This document shows, one piece after another, positions 17,348-25,146 of a DNA stretch of 64,000 bases. The translations under genes were made by a program, and so were the position numbers. The stretch lies in assembly GCF_021502725.1 (NCBI RefSeq), contig NZ_JAKFFS010000001.1, forward strand, positions 2,108,001-2,172,000. The letters run 5' to 3'. This DNA is from Dyadobacter sp. CY345 (GTDB lineage: Bacteria > Bacteroidota > Bacteroidia > Cytophagales > Spirosomataceae). Positions within the stretch are counted from its first letter, which is position 1. Every line of letters starts with the position of its first letter. The notes under the pieces were generated by a model, which was not told the origin of the DNA, searched no databases, and saw only the letters and a program-made list of their open reading frames with translations.

Positions 17348-17361
17348 ATGACGGCCGTCAT
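17348..17361. promoter_or_regulatory. 14-bp perfect palindrome before adhP, TetR-type operator candidate
   Basis: ATGAC-GGCC-GTCAT lies 69 bp before the adhP start. The half-sites and 4-nt spacing equal those before the CoA-transferase gene (10260-10273). No T-run flanks it, so it is not a terminator. Confidence 0.6.
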
Positions 17362-17697
17362 GTTGGAGGGTGACTGTCCTCAATGGACCAAGTGGAAATT
17401 TTTTTGTTTTTTCCTGTACTTAAAATTCTTTCAGCAAGTGACTAATTAATGGCGTTTGTGCATCAATTTTTTGGGAATTGCTATTGCCAACATATTTGGA
17501 TTTAAAACCTGCAAAATTTCTTCCCGTTCTCTATTAAAATTGGACCAGCAGAGCATAGGACATTGTAACCAGGTATGAGGTAGTTAGTTGGAAAAAATTC
17601 TATTTGGAAATGATTTTGTACGCCAATTATCCAGCGACTAGTTTTTTGCTGTAATTATTTATATTATTACATTTCTTCACGTCCTAACTTTTTCAAT
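17362..17697. other. Intergenic region between adhP and a lipoprotein gene
   Basis: About 340 bp between divergent genes. I see no ORF, RNA gene or repeat. A weak -7-like TAACTTTT occurs just before the lipoprotein start codon. Confidence 0.5.
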
Positions 17698-18465
17698 ATG
17701 AGAAAATTATCCTTGTTTTTACTTCTGGCGGTATTGTCTGTTGCTTGTTCAAAGGACGAGGATGCTGAGCCAGCCACTGTTCTGAGTGATAGTAATCTGA
17801 CATTGCGCTTTGACGATACACATCAATATACCCTGACAAAAGGTACGGAAACAGTAAATGCTACGAATTTCAAATGGACATCAAGTGATACGTTGGTGGG
17901 CAGGATCGATCAGAGTGGTAAATTCTCTGGTCGTCGGATAGGGCAAACCATCGTTAAAGCAGTCTCGACAGATGGTAAAACTACTGTTGAATCCAAGGTA
18001 ACCATCGATCCTTACAGCACTTTATGTACGGAACCGGTTTTAGATTTTAATGCAAACCAGGCAGCGGTTAAGGCAAAAGAAAAGCGGACGCTTGTAGGAG
18101 AAGATACTTCTGCTATTGAATACTCAGGAGAAAATGCCAAGCTGAGAGGAGTGGCGTATCTTTTTACGAAAAATGCCCTGACGCATTCGCTGCTCGCTTT
18201 TACTGAAACCCAGGCCGTGGCAGATGAAGCTGTCCAGTTTTTGGCTGAACGATACGACTATGTGGGAGAGGATCAGTCGATTTATTATTTTACTAACAAT
18301 AAAGTTGTGGTCGGTTTTCTTGAAGAAGAACAATTGGGCCTTGTCGCCATTTATGTACCTTTTTCGTCCGGTGGACTGCGCACTTCTGCTACTTATGAGC
18401 AGAATATGAAGGCCGCTTTTAAAAATGAATTGAAAAAGATTAAGGCAAATTTTAAGGGTATTTAA
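17698..18465 (+). CDS. Lipoprotein with a bacterial Ig-like (BIG2) domain
   Basis: 255 residues with a lipoprotein signal peptide: a hydrophobic LFLLLAVLSVAC core whose cysteine at 17 should be lipidated, followed by acidic SKDEDAEP. That acidic stretch resembles the Bacteroidota surface-lipoprotein export signal (K-x-D/E-rich after cysteine). Residues ~28-102 look like a BIG2 domain (FKWTSSDTLVGRIDQSGKFS, then GQTIVKAVSTDGK). The remaining ~150 residues are an unrecognised alpha/beta region. A strong terminator follows. It is probably located in the outer membrane; its function is unknown. Confidence 0.82.
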   Translation: MRKLSLFLLLAVLSVACSKDEDAEPATVLSDSNLTLRFDDTHQYTLTKGTETVNATNFKWTSSDTLVGRIDQSGKFSGRRIGQTIVKAVSTDGKTTVESKVTIDPYSTLCTEPVLDFNANQAAVKAKEKRTLVGEDTSAIEYSGENAKLRGVAYLFTKNALTHSLLAFTETQAVADEAVQFLAERYDYVGEDQSIYYFTNNKVVVGFLEEEQLGLVAIYVPFSSGGLRTSATYEQNMKAAFKNELKKIKANFKGI

Positions 18466-18494
18466 TGCTGGAATAATAGTTGTGTAATTTGCAG

Positions 18495-18538
18495 TCAGGT
18501 AGCGGAAATGGGAAACATTTCGGCTACCTGATTTTTTT
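18495..18538 (+). terminator. Rho-independent terminator after the lipoprotein gene
   Basis: TCAGGTAGC (18495-18503) pairs with GCTACCTGA (18523-18531), with an inner GAAATG/CATTTC stem, followed by seven T residues. Confidence 0.9.
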
Positions 18539-18558
18539 GTCGTAAACTTAAAATATTC

Positions 18559-19464
18559 ATGATTCAAGTACTTGCAGAAAAACCTGAACATCCTTTTGAA
18601 TGGCTGGATGTTACGGATCCGGATCCGGAGGAATTGCATGAAATTGCCAAAAAATTTAATCTGCACGAATCCTCTGTGAATGACTGCATGCAGCCGGATC
18701 ACCTTCCAAAATATGAAATCGTTGGAGATGAAGGTGACATCTTTATCATATTTCGCATGCATACGGAAGAGGTTACCAGCCAGGCGGACACCGTTAGAGA
18801 ACTGACAGATAAAGTCTCAATATTTGTAAAGGAAGATCGAATTATTACTATTCATAAAAAGGCATGGCCGCAGTCGGAAGAAATTCAGAAAGAGTATTTG
18901 AACTCAGAAAATTGTAAATCGACCCACCATATATTGAATGAAATTATCAAAACTGGTTTGGCAACCTATGACAGTCACGCTTCGCATTTGAACAGAGAAA
19001 TCGAAGTCTCCGAAACGAACATGTTTCTTAAAAATAGAAAAAGTTCTCTGCTGGAAAAGTTGTATTATCTAAAAAGAAAGGTTGATGTAACTCGCCGTAT
19101 CCTGATTCTAACTTTCGAAATTGTTGACAAAATCGATAACCAGCCTGGGAACACCTACACAAGAGATACACGGGATTTGTATGTAAAACTGCACAGTATT
19201 TATGATACACTTTTTGAAAATACGAATCATCTTTTAAATATCTATTTCTCATTATCGTCGCAAAGAACCAACGAAACAATCCGCGTTCTAACCATTTTCT
19301 CGGTATTCTTTATGCCTCTGACGTTCATAGTTGGAGTTTACGGTATGAATTTTGAGTTTATGCCTGAGCTGAAAATGAAGTTTGGTTACCCGGGTGTGAT
19401 GCTGCTTATGGCTGCTATTACGGGTGGGATTTATTATTGGTTCAAAAAACGCGGATGGTTGTAA
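18559..19464 (+). CDS. corA: CorA-family divalent cation (magnesium) transporter
   Basis: 301 residues: a cytoplasmic alpha/beta domain (~1-150), a long coiled helix (~150-240) and two C-terminal membrane helices. The pore signature YGMN sits at ~261-264 directly after the first helix, and a basic KKRGWL tail follows the second. This is the CorA/MIT architecture of pentameric Mg2+ (or Co2+/Ni2+) channels of the inner membrane. The loop after GMN (FEFMPELKMKFG) is typical of the longer-loop subfamily. It lies immediately downstream of a strong terminator, so it has its own promoter. Confidence 0.95.
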   Translation: MIQVLAEKPEHPFEWLDVTDPDPEELHEIAKKFNLHESSVNDCMQPDHLPKYEIVGDEGDIFIIFRMHTEEVTSQADTVRELTDKVSIFVKEDRIITIHKKAWPQSEEIQKEYLNSENCKSTHHILNEIIKTGLATYDSHASHLNREIEVSETNMFLKNRKSSLLEKLYYLKRKVDVTRRILILTFEIVDKIDNQPGNTYTRDTRDLYVKLHSIYDTLFENTNHLLNIYFSLSSQRTNETIRVLTIFSVFFMPLTFIVGVYGMNFEFMPELKMKFGYPGVMLLMAAITGGIYYWFKKRGWL

Positions 19465-19584
19465 ACGAAGCAAAGCTGCTGGATAAACTTAGTTTGGATA
19501 TAATCTATTAAATTGCAAAACGAGGCTGTTCGTTTTTACAACTTTGCTCTGAATTCCTAAACTTAAATAAATAGAAAAAATACG

Positions 19585-20433
19585 ATGAAATTTTTCATCA
19601 ATCGAAGTGTACGGTTGGCCTCTTTTTTATTGTTACTGATAGCTTGTTATACCTCAGATTGCTTCGCTCAGAGCAGGAAAGCAAAATTCAAAGTTCTGGC
19701 ATTTTATACTGCGAAAAACGATCAGGCGCATATTAGTTATGTGCATGAGGCAAACAGGTTTTTTCCAAAAATTGCGCTGGAAAATAACTTTACTTATGAC
19801 TCAACTTCGGATTGGAGCAAACTGAATGCCGAATTTTTATCGAAATATCAGGTAGTACTTTTCCTGGATACCAGACCGGAGGCGCCTGAACAGCGGGCAG
19901 CTTTTCAAAAATATATGGAAAATGGAGGTGCCTGGATGGGATTCCATTTCGCTGCATTTGCATTGACTCCGTCGACCTATAATCAGGATTGGGACTGGTA
20001 TCATGAAAAATTTCTGGGCTCCGGTCAATATGCCAGCAATACCTGGCGACCTACTTCTGCGGTTCTTCGTGTGGAAGATTCTGTATTTCCAGCAACAAAA
20101 AATCTGCCGGTAACATTTAAATCCTCTCCAAATGAATGGTATCGTTGGGAGCACGACCTACGGAAAAATCCCGATATTAAAATTCTTTTATCTATCGATT
20201 CGACCAGTTTTCCTCTTGGGACCGGACCAAAACAGCATGAAATCTGGCAAAACGGCTATTATCCGGTAGTTTGGACGAACAAAAATTTCAAAATGTTATA
20301 TTTAAATATGGGGCATAATGACATCGATTATGAAAATAAAACAAACAAAACTTTGTCGTATACCTTTGATAATCAAATTCAAAACAAACTTATCGTTGAC
20401 GGACTTCTGTGGCTTGCGAATCATAAACAGTAA
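19585..20433 (+). CDS. Secreted ThuA-domain protein
   Basis: 282 residues with a signal peptide (hydrophobic LASFLLLLIACYTSDCFAQ core; the cysteines make lipid attachment conceivable but no good lipobox is seen). The rest is one ThuA domain, a class I glutamine-amidotransferase-like fold: VLAFYTAKNDQAHISYVHEA, YQVVLFLDTRPEAPEQR, GAWMGFHFAAFA, and the final YLNMGHNDIDYE. ThuA proteins are linked to trehalose and other disaccharide use, but the reaction of this secreted form is not established. No sugar-use genes are adjacent. Confidence 0.92.
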   Translation: MKFFINRSVRLASFLLLLIACYTSDCFAQSRKAKFKVLAFYTAKNDQAHISYVHEANRFFPKIALENNFTYDSTSDWSKLNAEFLSKYQVVLFLDTRPEAPEQRAAFQKYMENGGAWMGFHFAAFALTPSTYNQDWDWYHEKFLGSGQYASNTWRPTSAVLRVEDSVFPATKNLPVTFKSSPNEWYRWEHDLRKNPDIKILLSIDSTSFPLGTGPKQHEIWQNGYYPVVWTNKNFKMLYLNMGHNDIDYENKTNKTLSYTFDNQIQNKLIVDGLLWLANHKQ

Positions 20434-20496
20434 TATTTTCGATAAGTACAGAATTACACCAGATTTGGTCGCTTCATTTGTATAAAATTTTAGGTC

Positions 20497-21174
20497 ATGA
20501 AGCTATTACTCATAGAAGACGAGAAAGCGCTGGCAACCAGTATCCAGAATTATTTTCAGCGTGAAAATTTCATTTGTGAATGGGCGCAGGATTATGAATC
20601 TGCAATCGGGAAGATAAATATTTATAAATACGATTGCGTCCTGGTTGACATTATGCTTCCGGATGGGGACGGTTTGAATGCAGTCAGGGAGTTAAAAAAG
20701 AAATTTCCGGAGACGGGCATTATTATTATTTCGGCGAAGAATTCGCTTGATGACCGCATTGAAGGCCTGAATCTGGGTTCGGATGATTATTTGACGAAAC
20801 CTTTTCATCTGTCTGAGCTTAATGCAAGGGTTCAGGCAGTGATAAGACGAAGGAATTTTCAGGGAAATCAGCAGATTCGATTTGGGAAAATTGTTATCGA
20901 ACCACAAGAGCATTTTGTTTCTGTGGATGCTCAGGAAATTATTTTGACGCGGAAGGAATATGATCTTTTGATATATCTGATCGCTAACAAAAACCGGGTG
21001 TTGACAAAGGAATCTATTGCCGAACATTTATGGGGCGACGACGCGGACCTGATGGATAATTTCGATTTTATTTATACACATATTAAAAACCTGCGAAAAA
21101 AATTGATGGACAAAGGCTGTCCGGATTACCTGCGTTCGATTTATGGTGTCGGTTATAAGTTTAGCGAACAATGA
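20497..21174 (+). CDS. OmpR-family response regulator (system 1)
   Basis: 225 residues: a receiver domain (1-~118) with the acidic pair in IEDE, phosphoacceptor Asp51 in CVLVDIMLP, and the conserved threonine/serine and lysine (IIISAK and LTKPF). A winged-helix DNA-binding domain (~128-225) follows, with the trans-activation loop and recognition helix ending GVGYKFSEQ. The stop overlaps the start of the sensor kinase by 4 nt (ATGA), so translation is coupled. A second, clearly paralogous regulator lies at 26833-27510. Candidate 11-bp-spaced direct repeats precede the DegP gene downstream. Confidence 0.95.
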   Translation: MKLLLIEDEKALATSIQNYFQRENFICEWAQDYESAIGKINIYKYDCVLVDIMLPDGDGLNAVRELKKKFPETGIIIISAKNSLDDRIEGLNLGSDDYLTKPFHLSELNARVQAVIRRRNFQGNQQIRFGKIVIEPQEHFVSVDAQEIILTRKEYDLLIYLIANKNRVLTKESIAEHLWGDDADLMDNFDFIYTHIKNLRKKLMDKGCPDYLRSIYGVGYKFSEQ

Positions 21175-22424
21175 AATTATTAGTCCAGATCCTGCGCTAT
21201 CAATTGGTGACGTCCATGGTGGTCCTTTTTTTAGGAGCAGGTTTGTTCTATGTTTCTGTTAGATATCTAGTTGATCGTGAAGCTAATAAAGAATTGTTTC
21301 AGAGTCAGGTGAAAGTTCGATGGCAGTTAAAACATCTTGAAACTTTACCGGTTTACATATTGCAGCTCGGAGATAGTTTGCAGCTTGAACCCGTGCGCTA
21401 TCCGGGAAGATCTTTTATCAGAGAAACCTCGATGCTCAATTTGGCTGAAAATGAAGTTCAGCCATACCGACAGCTTGTTTTTTATGAACGGGCACTTGGT
21501 CGGTGGTACCGCGTGACGATCAGCAAAATGTTACTGCAAAGGCAACATCTGATGGAAGCTGTGGTGATGACAGTTACTTTTATTGTGACCCTGATGCTGG
21601 TCTCACTTTTGCTATTAAACAGCTGGCTTTCAAAACGATTGTGGAAACCTTTCTATAAAACGTTGGGGAAATTGGACGACTACCAGATTCAGCAGCATGA
21701 AACTTTAAGATTCGAACCGCAGGAAACGCTGGAATTTGATCAGTTGAATCAATCCGTGACACATCTTACGAGCCGGGTTACCACTGCTTACCAAAACCTG
21801 AAAGAGTTCACAGAAAATGCGTCTCATGAAATCCAGACGCCTTTGGCCGTTATACTTTCAAAAATTGAAGGTTTATTTCAGGATGAGACACTTACAGAAT
21901 CGCAGCTGATTGCATTGTCGAGTGTTAGCGAAGCGGCGAACAGGTTGGGGCGTTTGAACCAGGCACTATTATTGCTTACCAAAATAGAGAACCGGCAGTT
22001 TCTAGCTGGATCGGATCCGATAAACCTGGTGCCAATTATTAGCGGCAAACTCAGGGATTTGGAAGATTTGATTGAACAAAGAGAGTTAAGTGTCCAGACG
22101 GACATGCATGCGGTGGGTCCGGTAATGCATCCGGCGCTCGCAGAAATTCTTGTAAATAATTTATTGACAAATGCAATTCGCCATAACGTTGAAAAAGGAA
22201 AGATTATTATTATCTTACGCGAAAGAATGTTATCAATAAGAAATACCGGGAAACCGCTGAATGCGAATCCAGAGCAGCTTTTTGAACGTTTTCGCAAAGA
22301 AAGTACGTTATCTTCTTCACTAGGCCTTGGTTTGGCATTAGTAAAAACCATTTGCGAAGTGAACGGGCAAAACCTCAAATACGACATAGACAACGAGTGG
22401 CACGTTTTGACCGTAAGTTGGTGA
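21171..22424 (+). CDS. Sensor histidine kinase (system 1)
   Basis: 417 residues. A first membrane helix (~12-32), a ~100-residue periplasmic part and a second membrane helix (~120-145) precede the dimerisation domain. The phosphoacceptor is His219 in NASHEIQTPLAV. The ATPase domain has the N box (NNLLTNAIRH), a short G1 region (LSIRNTGKP) and G2 (SLGLGLALVK). It overlaps its response regulator by 4 nt. The periplasmic part is unlike any sensor fold I recognise. Neighbouring genes suggest envelope stress as the input (inference). A stem-loop terminator follows. Confidence 0.94.
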   Translation: MKLLVQILRYQLVTSMVVLFLGAGLFYVSVRYLVDREANKELFQSQVKVRWQLKHLETLPVYILQLGDSLQLEPVRYPGRSFIRETSMLNLAENEVQPYRQLVFYERALGRWYRVTISKMLLQRQHLMEAVVMTVTFIVTLMLVSLLLLNSWLSKRLWKPFYKTLGKLDDYQIQQHETLRFEPQETLEFDQLNQSVTHLTSRVTTAYQNLKEFTENASHEIQTPLAVILSKIEGLFQDETLTESQLIALSSVSEAANRLGRLNQALLLLTKIENRQFLAGSDPINLVPIISGKLRDLEDLIEQRELSVQTDMHAVGPVMHPALAEILVNNLLTNAIRHNVEKGKIIIILRERMLSIRNTGKPLNANPEQLFERFRKESTLSSSLGLGLALVKTICEVNGQNLKYDIDNEWHVLTVSW

Positions 22425-22460
22425 TATAAAGATTTTTCATGGCTAATAACAAAGGAAAGG

Positions 22461-22488
22461 GGGAGGTTTTTAACCTTCCTTTTTTTTG
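22461..22488 (+). terminator. Terminator after the system 1 kinase
   Basis: GGGAGGTT (22461-22468) pairs with AACCTTCC (22472-22479), including one G-T wobble, and is followed by a run of eight T residues. Confidence 0.75.
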
Positions 22489-22783
22489 TTTCGCTAATTG
22501 ACAATAAATCTAATAATGATAGCCCAAATTTAACTCGAAAGACGAATCGGTGCCAGTTGATTTTCAGCTATTGCTTCTTCCATATTTTCGAAAATTTTTA
22601 GTTTTTCTTCATTTTTTTTCAAACTTCAGAATCTCTTCAGAATCCCCACAAGATTACCACAGGATCGTGTTGCAAATTTGAATTAACAATCGTGGCAAAG
22701 TCGCAGAAATGAGTTTCAGCTGGACTTCTTTCTGGTACTCCACGGTCATTTATTCATCTATCAACTTATCAAATTTTGTAGTC
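22489..22783. other. Long upstream region of the degP-like gene
   Basis: Nearly 300 bp without a gene. It holds a tandem 9-bp repeat at 22625-22644 and a -7-like CAAATTTG at 22673-22680. A short upstream in-frame extension from 22709 is not protease-like. Confidence 0.5.
22625..22644 (+). repeat. Tandem direct repeat, response-regulator site candidate
   Basis: TTCAGAATC occurs at 22625-22633 and again at 22636-22644, a period of 11 bp, the spacing typical of OmpR/PhoB-type binding sites. It lies 140 bp before the protease gene and just downstream of two-component system 1. Confidence 0.5.
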
Positions 22784-24298
22784 ATGTTCGAAAAACAAAA
22801 TATTAAAAAATTAGCTCCTGTTGCTTTGGCGTTTGCTTTTTTAGGGGGTACATCTTTCGCAGCTTATGAACACTTTCATAAATCAGATACATTAACCAAC
22901 TGGGTTGAAACCAATATGCCGGTCGTCAAAGCCAGGCTGGATGACAAAAGTACTGGTGCAAATGTGGCAATGATTCCTGCTGATTTTTCATTTGCTTCTG
23001 AAAAAGCGACAGCTGCTGTTGTGCATATTAAATCCACAATGAAAGCAGAAAGAAATGTAAGCCAAATGGAAGTCCCGGATGAATTGAAGGACTTTTTTGG
23101 CGGCCGCAGCCCGTTTGGTCAGGACGCACCACAGGGAAGAGGCAGGGGTGAAAAGCCACAGGCTTCTGGTTCAGGTGTGATTATTAATTCAGATGGGTTT
23201 ATTGTCACAAACAACCACGTGATCCAGGGTGCGGAATCCCTGGAGGTTACGCTTGCGGATAAGCGCACATATAAAGCGAAAGTTATTGGTTCGGATCCAA
23301 ACACCGATATTGCATTGATCCAGATCGAAGCAAAAAATCTCCCCGCTCTATCTTTTGGAAATTCAGAAAATGTGAAAGTTGGGCAGTGGGTTCTGGCCGT
23401 TGGCAATCCGTATAACTTGACTTCCACTGTAACCGCAGGTATCGTCAGTGCGAAAGGACGCAGTATTAATATTTTGGGAGAAAATTCGAAAGCCCCGATT
23501 GAGTCTTTTATTCAGACCGATGCTGCCGTAAATCCAGGAAATTCGGGTGGAGCGCTGGTTGATCTGAACGGTAATTTAATTGGAATCAATACTGCAATAG
23601 CCAGCCAAACAGGATCTTATGCCGGTTATTCATTTGCCGTTCCTGCCAGCATTGCTCATAAAGTCGTTGAAGATCTTTCAAAATTTGGTTCGGTGCAGCG
23701 TGGTTATCTTGGCGTTGGTATCAGCGAAGTGGATGGTGCAAAAGTTAAATCTTACGATTTGAAAGTAAGTGAGGGTGTCCGCATTGAAAATTTCGCCGAC
23801 GAAAGTGCTGCACGTGAAGCCGGGATAAAGGTCGGAGATGTCATCACTAAAATTGATGGACATGACATCAACAGTGTTGCACAGTTGCAGGAAGCAATCG
23901 CACAGCATAAGCCAAGCGACAAAGTGTTGGTGACAGTGAACCGTGACGGCGCTGATACGGAGATTGCCGTTACCTTAAAAAGCAGTTCAGGAACTTTGGT
24001 TGCAGAAAAATCAGTACAAACTTTAGATAATCTGGGTATCGAATTGCAGGATCTTACTACTCAGCAAAAAAGAGCGTGGGATGTTGAACAAGGCGTTCAA
24101 GTGAGCCAGATTAATGCAGGAAAAGTACGTCAGAATACTGATATGCAGGACGGATTCGTTATAACTAAAATAGATAAAACACCGGTAGGGAACGTGCAGC
24201 AGGCAATGAAAGCATTGGAAGGTAAAAAGGGTGGGGTAATGATTGAGGGAGTTTATCCGGGAAGTCAGGAAACACAATATTATGCGATTGGTTTGTGA
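22784..24298 (+). CDS. degP: Do/HtrA-family periplasmic serine protease (DegP-like)
   Basis: 504 residues. An N-terminal signal/anchor (LAPVALAFAFLGGTSFAA) leads to the periplasm. The trypsin-like domain has the complete triad: His145 in TNNHV, Asp175 in NTDIALI and Ser254 in NPGNSGGALV. Two PDZ domains follow (~305-395 and ~425-504), with the carboxylate loop YLGVGI in the first. Such proteases degrade and sometimes refold misfolded envelope proteins. The start is the ATG at 22784; in-frame sequence from 22709 is not signal-peptide-like. Its place beside a two-component system suggests induction by envelope stress. Confidence 0.95.
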   Translation: MFEKQNIKKLAPVALAFAFLGGTSFAAYEHFHKSDTLTNWVETNMPVVKARLDDKSTGANVAMIPADFSFASEKATAAVVHIKSTMKAERNVSQMEVPDELKDFFGGRSPFGQDAPQGRGRGEKPQASGSGVIINSDGFIVTNNHVIQGAESLEVTLADKRTYKAKVIGSDPNTDIALIQIEAKNLPALSFGNSENVKVGQWVLAVGNPYNLTSTVTAGIVSAKGRSINILGENSKAPIESFIQTDAAVNPGNSGGALVDLNGNLIGINTAIASQTGSYAGYSFAVPASIAHKVVEDLSKFGSVQRGYLGVGISEVDGAKVKSYDLKVSEGVRIENFADESAAREAGIKVGDVITKIDGHDINSVAQLQEAIAQHKPSDKVLVTVNRDGADTEIAVTLKSSSGTLVAEKSVQTLDNLGIELQDLTTQQKRAWDVEQGVQVSQINAGKVRQNTDMQDGFVITKIDKTPVGNVQQAMKALEGKKGGVMIEGVYPGSQETQYYAIGL

Positions 24299-24301
24299 TG
24301 T

Positions 24302-24336
24302 TGGCCGGGCGGGCTTTGTGTCCGCCCCTACACGAA
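24302..24336. repeat. GC-rich REP-like intergenic palindrome
   Basis: GGGCGG (24307-24312) pairs with CCGCCC (24322-24327) around a short loop, followed by CTACACG. Its GC content is far above that of the flanking DNA. It resembles the dispersed GTAGGGGCGG-type repeats of many bacteria. It may also act as a weak terminator. Confidence 0.5.
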
Positions 24337-24382
24337 TGCTATGTTTATTTTTTTAAATCCTAAAAATTTAATCATCGTAAAA

Positions 24383-24955
24383 ATGAAAAAGAATCTGATT
24401 TTGTTGGGAATGCTTACCATGTTAAGCAGTGTTGTTTTCGCTAATAATCCGCAACGAGAAGTTTTGGAAAGTGCTCCGGTTAAGACATATAACTGGATTG
24501 TACCAGACATGAAGACAAATCAAAATCCAATGTATAGCAGTACTTACTCTCGTCAGCGGATACAACGTGCGTTCGATGAAGCTTTGAACGGAAAAGGTCT
24601 GGTAAGGGAAACGAAAAATCCGGATTTCCTTTTGCAGTTCCATACGTATACGCAACGCGTTCGTAGAAATTATTATGGAGGTTACCCGATGATGGGATAT
24701 CCCATGATGGGCTGGGGGAGATTTGGATGGGGAATATGGGGAATGCCTTATGGCGGTTATGGCTACGGCGGATTTCCTTCGTCAACCAGAAGCACGGATG
24801 GAACGTTGATCCTGGATGTTGTTGATGCGAAAACTGGAGAAATTGTGTGGCAAAGAGCCATTTCCGGTGATGTGACCAATCCAAATAACCTGGACAAAAG
24901 AATAAATAAGGGAGTCAAAAAGCTGATGAAAAGTTTCCCGATTCGTCAGTCTTAG
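24383..24955 (+). CDS. Exported DUF4136 protein with a Gly/Tyr/Met-rich insert
   Basis: 190 residues with a signal peptide (MKKNLILLGMLTML to VVFAN). The family core is DUF4136: KTYNWIVPDMKTNQNP, the IQRAFDEALNGKGL helix with PDFLLQFH, and the C-terminal GTLILDVVDAKTGEIVWQR and LDKRINKGVKKLMKSFP segments. A ~30-residue insert at ~103-137 is made of Gly, Tyr, Met, Trp and Phe. DUF4136 proteins are usually lipoproteins of the envelope with unknown function; no lipobox is present here. The start is the ATG at 24383. The next gene encodes another Gly/Tyr-rich protein. Confidence 0.88.
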   Translation: MKKNLILLGMLTMLSSVVFANNPQREVLESAPVKTYNWIVPDMKTNQNPMYSSTYSRQRIQRAFDEALNGKGLVRETKNPDFLLQFHTYTQRVRRNYYGGYPMMGYPMMGWGRFGWGIWGMPYGGYGYGGFPSSTRSTDGTLILDVVDAKTGEIVWQRAISGDVTNPNNLDKRINKGVKKLMKSFPIRQS

Positions 24956-24992
24956 TAATTTTTTCTTTGCATAAAATGTTTCGAATTGATGG

Positions 24993-25018
24993 GACAGGTG
25001 TCTGAAAAGGCACCTGTC
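24993..25018 (+). terminator. Hairpin after the DUF4136 gene
   Basis: GACAGGTG (24993-25000) pairs perfectly with CACCTGTC (25011-25018). The following T-run is weak, so termination may be partial. Confidence 0.55.
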
Positions 25019-25146
25019 TTGATCATTCTTAAAAAACTGTAAAATTTTAAAAACACGGATCTGAACTACAAAATTTCGACAGAATTGTGTTGTAGTTTTA
25101 ATATGTTAAAGGTTAACAAGTAATTTAAATTTTAACACAGAAGCTC

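Noticed and set aside
18124-18762. 212-codon open frame on the minus strand across the lipoprotein end and corA start
   Set aside because: It spans a strong terminator and two well-supported genes on the other strand, and its translation is protein-unlike.
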